This document shows, one piece after another, positions 29,980-30,902 of a DNA stretch of 30,902 bases. Under the pieces are notes generated by a model that searched no databases, was not told the origin of the DNA, and saw only the letters and a list, made by a program, of their open reading frames with translations. The translations under genes and the position numbers were made by a program. Where the stretch lies: assembly GCA_959599635.1 (NCBI GenBank), contig CAUGJN010000008.1, forward strand, positions 1 to 30,902. The letters are read 5' to 3'. This DNA comes from an uncultured Collinsella sp. (GTDB lineage: Bacteria; Actinomycetota; Coriobacteriia; Coriobacteriales; Coriobacteriaceae). The number at the start of each line of letters is the position of its first letter. Position 1 is the first letter of the stretch.

Positions 29980-30902
29980 TTGAACCTGAGTAAGCCTAAA
30001 ACCAACGCGCTTCTGGCACTCGCGCTTTTTACCTTCGCCTTTCTTTCCGCCGAGTTTCGCTTCGATATCAATGTCGGGCTGCTCTCCGGTGCCGAACGCG
30101 TTGTGCTCGCACAGGGCTCCATCCTAGGCGCCAGCGTGATCGGCCTTATCGGATATGCGCCGCTGCTCGGGCACGCGCAGCGCAAAGGCCAGCCCCAGGC
30201 GGCTGTCAGTGCCGCCGTCCCCATCGCCATCTTGGGGCTGACTCAGATTCAGTCCCCCACGAGCCCGCTTGCGCTCGAGATTCTGGGATGCCTCGCATTC
30301 CTCGGACTCGGCCTTCTGGGCGCCGCAGCGCACCACGCCTTTTCGTTGGCATTCCAGGATGACCCCAAACTCGCCACCGGCGCAGGAGCAGCCTATGCCG
30401 CGGGCATCCTGATGCAGTTCGTCACCAACCTGATTGATTGCGGTGGCATCGTCGAGCTCATCATTCTTGGCGCGGCAACGATCGCCATCTCCGCCCTCAG
30501 CGTCGTTCCCCAAAAGGCTGCCGAGAGCTCAAACCCCGCCATCAATCCCTTTGTTGAGCCATCGCACGCCCTCGCCAAGCAGGCGTGTTGGAGCATCGTG
30601 CTTGTCATGATTCTCGCCTGCCTGTTCTCCACTCTCGATAACGTGGTCACGTTCTCCAACGCCCATGGCACCATCGCCGTGCAGACCTGGCCGCGCCTCT
30701 TTTTGGCAGCGAGCGGCCTGGCCGCCGGCATCGTCTTTGATCTTGCCGAGCGTCGCTACATGGGACTCGTCATGTTCGGCGTCACGGTACTCTCCACCAT
30801 TTCGATCTTGGCCGTGGAAGCCGGTGCCGATCCCAACCTGGGCCTCATTGTCTTTTACCTGAGCTCGGGCTTTTTTGTCACGTTCTTTACCGCCACCTTT
30901 AC
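29980..30902 (+). CDS. Multi-spanning membrane protein, MFS-like, 3' end outside the window
   Basis: Open frame from a TTG at 29980 to the right edge, 307 codons without a stop. AAAGGA lies six bases before the TTG, and no ATG occurs at the N-terminal border, so TTG is the likely start. The product begins MNLSKPKTNALLALALFTFAFLS and shows about nine to ten hydrophobic segments separated by short loops, resembling a major-facilitator-type bundle. In Coriobacteriia similar N-terminal membrane domains are often fused to a LuxR-type helix-turn-helix at the C-terminus; the region that would show this is beyond the edge. It is divergent from the LAATG surface-protein gene. Membrane location is firm, function is not. 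Confidence 0.75.
   Translation, partial: MNLSKPKTNALLALALFTFAFLSAEFRFDINVGLLSGAERVVLAQGSILGASVIGLIGYAPLLGHAQRKGQPQAAVSAAVPIAILGLTQIQSPTSPLALEILGCLAFLGLGLLGAAAHHAFSLAFQDDPKLATGAGAAYAAGILMQFVTNLIDCGGIVELIILGAATIAISALSVVPQKAAESSNPAINPFVEPSHALAKQACWSIVLVMILACLFSTLDNVVTFSNAHGTIAVQTWPRLFLAASGLAAGIVFDLAERRYMGLVMFGVTVLSTISILAVEAGADPNLGLIVFYLSSGFFVTFFTATF

Overview
The window looks like a chromosomal segment of a high-GC, Gram-positive anaerobe of the class Coriobacteriia, most likely Collinsella or a close relative. This is inferred from three things: the GC-rich codon use, surface proteins ending in LAxTG-type sorting signals with R/K-rich tails, and the mix of an NfnAB-type transhydrogenase, an ECF transporter with a fused double ATPase, and many GGGGAC-type intergenic repeats. 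No rRNA, tRNA, CRISPR array, phage or transposase gene was seen.

Region 1 (1-7,030) is mostly housekeeping. It holds type III pantothenate kinase (coaX); an AAA/DUF4143-type ATPase bounded on both sides by nearly identical 39-bp palindromes; a minus-strand run of sirtuin, a FolP-FolK fusion with a large disordered insert inside FolP, and a degenerate biotin-ligase-like protein; and the + strand exonuclease III gene xthA. A 536-bp gene-free stretch (6,495-7,030) then carries stacked inverted and direct repeats.

Region 2 (7,031-18,290) starts with a minus-strand ECF transporter operon (T, fused A-A, S). Divergent from it are glmU, prs, an accessory gene, pth and nfnA-nfnB. These supply UDP-GlcNAc, PRPP, recycling of stalled peptidyl-tRNA, and electron bifurcation between NAD(P)H and ferredoxin. 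The accessory gene (13,501-14,628) has a DUF559/PD-(D/E)xK-like C-terminus. It sits between prs and pth and is flanked by two related elements sharing about 26-bp terminal inverted repeats.

Region 3 (18,290-29,764) is a surface-protein island on the minus strand. It encodes three secreted proteins with C-terminal LASTG, LATTG and LAATG sorting signals. The largest (about 2,200 codons, BspA-like leucine-rich repeats plus Ig-like and chitobiase-C-like domains) is cut by one in-frame TAA. Downstream of two of these genes lie arrays of a 15-bp sequence repeated in alternating orientation every 40-41 bp. Array and 3' anchor sequence appear to have been duplicated as one module. Two further palindromes upstream of these genes differ by compensatory changes that keep their symmetry. 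A TTG-initiated multi-spanning membrane protein runs off the right edge.

The most unusual material is the layered repeat landscape: the alternating-arm arrays, hairpins containing GGGACAGG, palindromes bracketing the ATPase gene, terminal-inverted-repeat elements around an accessory gene, and one apparent in-frame repeat insertion in the linker of the ECF ATPase.
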